From positions 3,162,001-3,226,000 of the forward strand of contig NC_039514.1 in assembly GCF_003672135.1 (NCBI RefSeq): 64,000 bases of DNA, written 5' to 3'. Source of the stretch: Ooceraea biroi (taxonomy: Eukaryota; Arthropoda; Insecta; Hymenoptera; Formicidae). Below are positions 60,357 to 64,000 of the stretch, piece after piece (position 1 is the first letter of the stretch; every line of letters starts with the position of its first letter). The position numbers were made by a program, and so were the translations under genes. Below the pieces are notes generated by a model. The model searched no databases. It was not told the origin of the DNA and saw nothing but the letters and a program-made list of their open reading frames with translations.

Positions 60357-60500
60357 CAGTAAGCAAAATGTGTGCAATGTACTAGCAGATTGGCAACAGA
60401 TTACTGCAGAAGTTGATAGAAAATTGGCATCCGTTATGTCCGCATTAGGATGGTGATCTGCCAGCAGAGCCTGTACAAGCTCCCGCGGGAACCTGATCTT
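60357..60500. repeat. Possible further left end of the CCC family
   Basis: CCCAGTAAGCAAAATGTGTG after TA resembles the family end with changes. No right end is found. Confidence 0.3.
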
Positions 60501-61952
60501 AGAGAATGTAGAAGAGGTAATTTGAGACAGAATCGCAAATAATAAAAGAATAAATTAATCGTATATTTTAATAATGCGTAAGCCAATTGTCATCGTAAAA
60601 AACTAAAGAATAGATAATCGTTCGCTAAGAAATATTAACAGTTAACCAAAAGTAATAGTAACTTTATCTAGATACAAACACAAAGTAATAAACGGTTTCG
60701 CAGAAGCGGTTAGCAGCTCGAATACAATAAACAAAGAGAGATATAATAAAGTCACAATAAAATATGAATGACATAAATCATAGAAACCATATAAATCACA
60801 CATATCATATATCGAATCGGTTATATATATATCGCATAAATCATATATCGAATCATTTACCGAAAGGGTAATCAAAGAACGAAAAGGTTCACGTTGTAAC
60901 GGTGACTCGAAAGTCCTGCGTATAGAAACTCTCACGAGTCTGCGTCGTAGAGGCAAATTGAGAAAGAACTGAAAATATGAATCGCGAATCTTGTCCGTTG
61001 TAGACGGAAAGAGAGAAAAGAATACTTATACGTTATATAATGAAGTTGTCTGAACGCAACACGCAACGCAAAGAATCGGGTCGTACATTAGTACAATAAC
61101 AACAAAAGAGACAAGTGATCACGACAAGTTAATAAACTGAACGACAAGGCATAATTGATGAATAATCCAAATAAATGATATCACAATCGAGCATTCAAAT
61201 AGTGAGGTAATTAGCTTTGCGAACACAGTTCGAAATAGTTTTGTATATCTGAATCGTAACGCGTATATAAATCGCAACGTGTTTCGGAAACGCTTTTACG
61301 TTATATCCGGATGAACAAAGGACTAAGATGGCCGCTTCCCCGTAGTATACGGAGAAGCCAGAGATAGTGCTTTCTGACGTGTCTGTAGATTGATCTCTCG
61401 GCTAGAATTAATACCAGAGCCGACGAGATGAATGGAAACTATGATCGTGAGACGAAATAAAGCTCAGTCAGAAGCGCTTCACTTATCTGTTGTAGCGGTC
61501 CGCTACAATGGCGGCATCGATCCGTAGGATCGATCGACGAAGTATCTCAATTCTCCTTTTGTCGTCGCGAGGCTCTTTCTGACGTCTTCGAAGATCGCGT
61601 ACAGCTCGTATGGGTTGAATATTCGTCTTGGGATGTCTCATGGGTTCGGTCACCCATCGAAGAAAACTGCGATGTCCTTTTAGATAAACTCACCACGTCC
61701 ACACACAAAGAAATCTCACACGAATATACGTACCACCGTGGTGGCGCCGTACCGTTCGATCGTAGATCGCTATGAGAAGGGCGCGCCGGCGGGGAATCCC
61801 GTGGTACACTGAGGTGCATAAATGAAGTCCCTTTTCGGTGTAGATAGGTGCAGATAAGCGCGCGCCATCTGCAGACTGCATGGCGCGCCTACTACCCAAA
61901 GACCGAACGCATGTCTGCATACTATTAATCATAGCCAATATAATAAGTTAAA
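60501..61952. other. Unassigned GC-richer region, possible LTR fragment
   Basis: Near 61458-61510 an AATAAA is followed 40 bases later by the near-palindrome tgtagcggtccgctaca and then tggcggcatcgatccg, as at the end of an LTR and a primer-binding site. No matching LTR start was found. No convincing coding frame. Confidence 0.25.
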
Positions 61953-62932
61953 ACCATTGACATTAGAATACATAGACGGAGCCTTCTCAGAGGGGAAGCT
62001 GATAAATGCGGTAAGGGGGGTAGTGCATGAACTTCGGGTAATTCCGCGGTTAGCGGTTCGGTTATGTTCGGCGTTGCATGACAATTCCATCGACATCAGC
62101 AATTCGCAATGAGATTTTTATGGAAATGTTTGAAGAACATTTATTTTTGACAAATCGCGAACGCTATTTTAATAATTATATATATATGTATTAAATAATA
62201 AATGGAAATAAAAGTGTTTTTTGCTTTATGAAGCTAAACCGTATCTAGAATGTGTAAAAATTTGCAAAAAGAGAAACACTTTGAAAGGTAAATAGAGTTG
62301 AGAACTGTTGATCTAAATACGCATATATATAAAGAAATTCAATAGAATATAAAATACAATATAGAACACACATACTTGTAAATTTATTTATTTATTTATT
62401 ATTTTTATTATTTTACAACTGTAAATATAACTATATAATAAAATAATTGGCGTCATACCTGTTTCATTATTATTTGATAATAATGTAAATTAAGTCAACA
62501 AACCATTTAGTTCGCTTTACTTACTCAATAAAATTACATATAATTTCTTATTAACATAACTATAACCTAATCTAGGTTTCAAATAATTTATTTACAAGTG
62601 GAATGAAAACTTTCTGTTTGCAGCTTTTTCTTTTTCTAATTGTTCAGAATTTTTATTATTTATACGATTATTGCAGCCAAATACACAAAACTCATGTCAC
62701 TGATAGAAATCCAAAAGGTCATAATCACTTTAGATATCAATACAATAAGCACAAACACAACATGTGAGCAGGAGCTCCGTCAACTGAACCATTAGCCGAA
62801 CGTTAGCCGAACGTAACCGAATTCAACCGAAGTTCATGCAGTTCCCCTAGTTCCCCCTTACCGCGAATATCAGGCTCCCCCTCACCTTCTTCGATAGCTA
62901 AGGCTCCGTCTATGTATTCTAATGTCAATGGT
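61953..62932. mobile_element. 980-bp non-autonomous DNA element
   Basis: Ends ACCATTGACATTAGAATACA (33 bp, perfect inversion) are flanked by TAAA on both sides. Subterminal blocks also pair (gcatgaacttcggg / ccgaagttcatgc; ggtaaggggg / ccccctta). The interior repeats ccgaacgttag words. It has no coding capacity. Confidence 0.88.
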
Positions 62933-63062
62933 TAAAACGCGTAAAAATGGCTAATCCCGCAGCACATATATTGCCCGACCATGCATTTTATATGAAGAAT
63001 CGATATTATGATTTGATTTTAAAACAATTTGATACAATTACTATTATTACTTATGACATACA

Positions 63063-63229
63063 ATATAATAATTGTAAGTAATTATTTCGCAATTTTAAAT
63101 TAAATATAAATTATTACAATCAATTATTTTAATATAATTACAATTATTATATAATTATATAACAATGATTTATTCTAATAATTTATATTTAATTTAAAAT
63201 TGCAAAATAATTACTTATAATTAATATAT
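63063..63229. repeat. AT-rich fold-back, 40-bp arms
   Basis: taagtaattatttcgcaatt at 63075 recurs inverted at 63198-63217 with one change. It adjoins the ATT-rich tail of the next element. Confidence 0.75.
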
Positions 63230-63233
63230 TATT

Positions 63234-64000
63234 ATTATTAGCTGGCATTAAAAACTCGAAAGTTCATAGCTGCAATTACCAAAGTTCGCCATCGATCCCT
63301 GTCCTGAGCTACTGCCTCCCAATCCCCACTCTCGGCGCCTATATCATTGAGATCTGACTGAATATTGTCTACCCATCTACGTCTTGGTCTACCTAACGGT
63401 CTCTTGCCATTTGGTCTACCCGTCATAATTTTATACGCGGTTCTATCCTTTCCCATACGCGCGACATGACCCGCCCACCTTAATCTGCGTGATTTAATTA
63501 CATTAATTATATCCGGACTATCATAAAGTTTATGCAGCTCGACGTTGTGTAGCCTCCGCCATTCCTCCGTTTCCTCATCGTGTTTCGCCCCGAAAATTTT
63601 CCGTAATACCTTATTCTCGAAAACCCTAAATTTCTTTTCACCTTGTAAAGTAAGTGCCCACGATTCACTTCCGTACAAAGCTACCGGGAGAATAATGGTT
63701 CGATATATTCTAAGTTTTAAACGCCTAGATAATAACCGCGACCCAAGTAATTTACGGACCGAATAAAAGGCTGCATTTCCCGCGTTGATTCTTTTCTTAA
63801 GTTCTACCCCAGTATCGTTTCCCTGATTAATAATCGTTCCCAAGTATTTAAAATTGTCTACTCTTTCGAATATATTATCGCGAACCTGTAAATTATCGTT
63901 ATCCTGATCCCTACTAGTTACCATGTATTTGGTCTTTTCCACACTAACCTGTAAACCGAGATATTTAGCATAATCTATCAATAATTCCGCATTTCTTATA
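63234..64000 (-). mobile_element. 3' part of a non-LTR retrotransposon, cut by the window edge
   Basis: The coding end is followed by a (TAA)n tail (63228-63240), typical of RTE-like and related elements. It continues beyond base 64000. Confidence 0.85.
63238..64000 (-). CDS. Reverse transcriptase C-terminus of a non-LTR retrotransposon (partial)
   Basis: About 250 codons are open to the TAA at 63240-63238. Visible are the end of the RT domain (LGLQVSVEKTKYMV, FKYLGTIINQG) and thumb/linker (LPVALYGSESWAL), then the C-terminal block typical of many insect endonuclease-RT proteins: RRLRWAGHVARM, GRPNGKRPLGRPRRRWVDNI and AQDRDRWRTLV. There is no stop or shift in the visible part. The catalytic YxDD box lies outside the window. 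It may be a live or recently dead copy. Confidence 0.88.
   Translation of the reverse strand, partial: IRNAELLIDYAKYLGLQVSVEKTKYMVTSRDQDNDNLQVRDNIFERVDNFKYLGTIINQGNDTGVELKKRINAGNAAFYSVRKLLGSRLLSRRLKLRIYRTIILPVALYGSESWALTLQGEKKFRVFENKVLRKIFGAKHDEETEEWRRLHNVELHKLYDSPDIINVIKSRRLRWAGHVARMGKDRTAYKIMTGRPNGKRPLGRPRRRWVDNIQSDLNDIGAESGDWEAVAQDRDRWRTLVIAAMNFRVFNAS

Noticed and set aside
61440..61530. LTR end plus primer-binding site
   Set aside because: Only one side is visible; no matching LTR start or second copy, so left as a weak suggestion.
60642..61938. Several - strand open frames of 80-104 codons
   Set aside because: Biased composition, no domains, no splice support.

Overview
The window is eukaryotic nuclear DNA from an insect, most likely a hymenopteran and plausibly an ant. 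It is AT-rich, has spliced genes with GT/AG introns, carries insect-type mariner, Tc1, P-like, Helitron and non-LTR elements, and holds the last exons of a DUF4806-type protein, a family I know to be expanded in ants. The species is an inference; nothing in the sequence names it.

Layout. 1-1111 (-): three exons of an unrecognised secreted or membrane-anchored protein that runs off the left edge. 3.5-6.7 kb: transposon debris, a broken mariner and a DUF4806 gene tail, apparently inside one element. 7.2-9.8 kb (+): Meaf6/Eaf6, a subunit of the NuA4/MOZ histone acetyltransferase complexes, four exons, complete, with a decayed copy of its tail 1.1 kb downstream. 12.75-20.13 kb (-): a complete five-exon CREB3-family membrane-tethered bZIP factor with two MITEs in its fourth intron. 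20.9-24 kb: hairpins, a TTAA-flanked fold-back element and a decayed P-element/THAP9-like transposase.

The most striking content is a pair of tandem paralogues on the - strand, 25.9-36.1 kb and 51.2-58.7 kb. The right-hand copy is one open frame of 2495 codons. It has a basic N-terminus, an alpha-helical half containing two HEPN-like R-x4-H motifs, a very long ankyrin array, a kinesin-light-chain-type TPR block and a second ankyrin block. The left-hand copy is the same gene broken by two frameshifts, three in-frame TAA codons, loss of the ATG and several transposon insertions. The live copy provides the empty target sites for those insertions.

Between and around the paralogues lie an intact Tc1 transposase, an intact mariner transposase nested in a TA-flanked element, a 2.5 kb LTR-like element with a Ser/Pro-rich ORF, a small solo LTR, a Helitron end-to-end copy, a 5'-truncated non-LTR retrotransposon, and a second non-LTR element at the right edge.

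A second system-level observation is a family of elements spread over the window. They share degenerate ends (CCC-N4-A-G-x-A-C), are flanked by 2-bp target duplications of varying sequence (TA, TG, AG, AA, TT), and have interiors built from short palindromic words that differ from copy to copy. Two copies have empty sites inside the window that confirm the 2-bp duplication.
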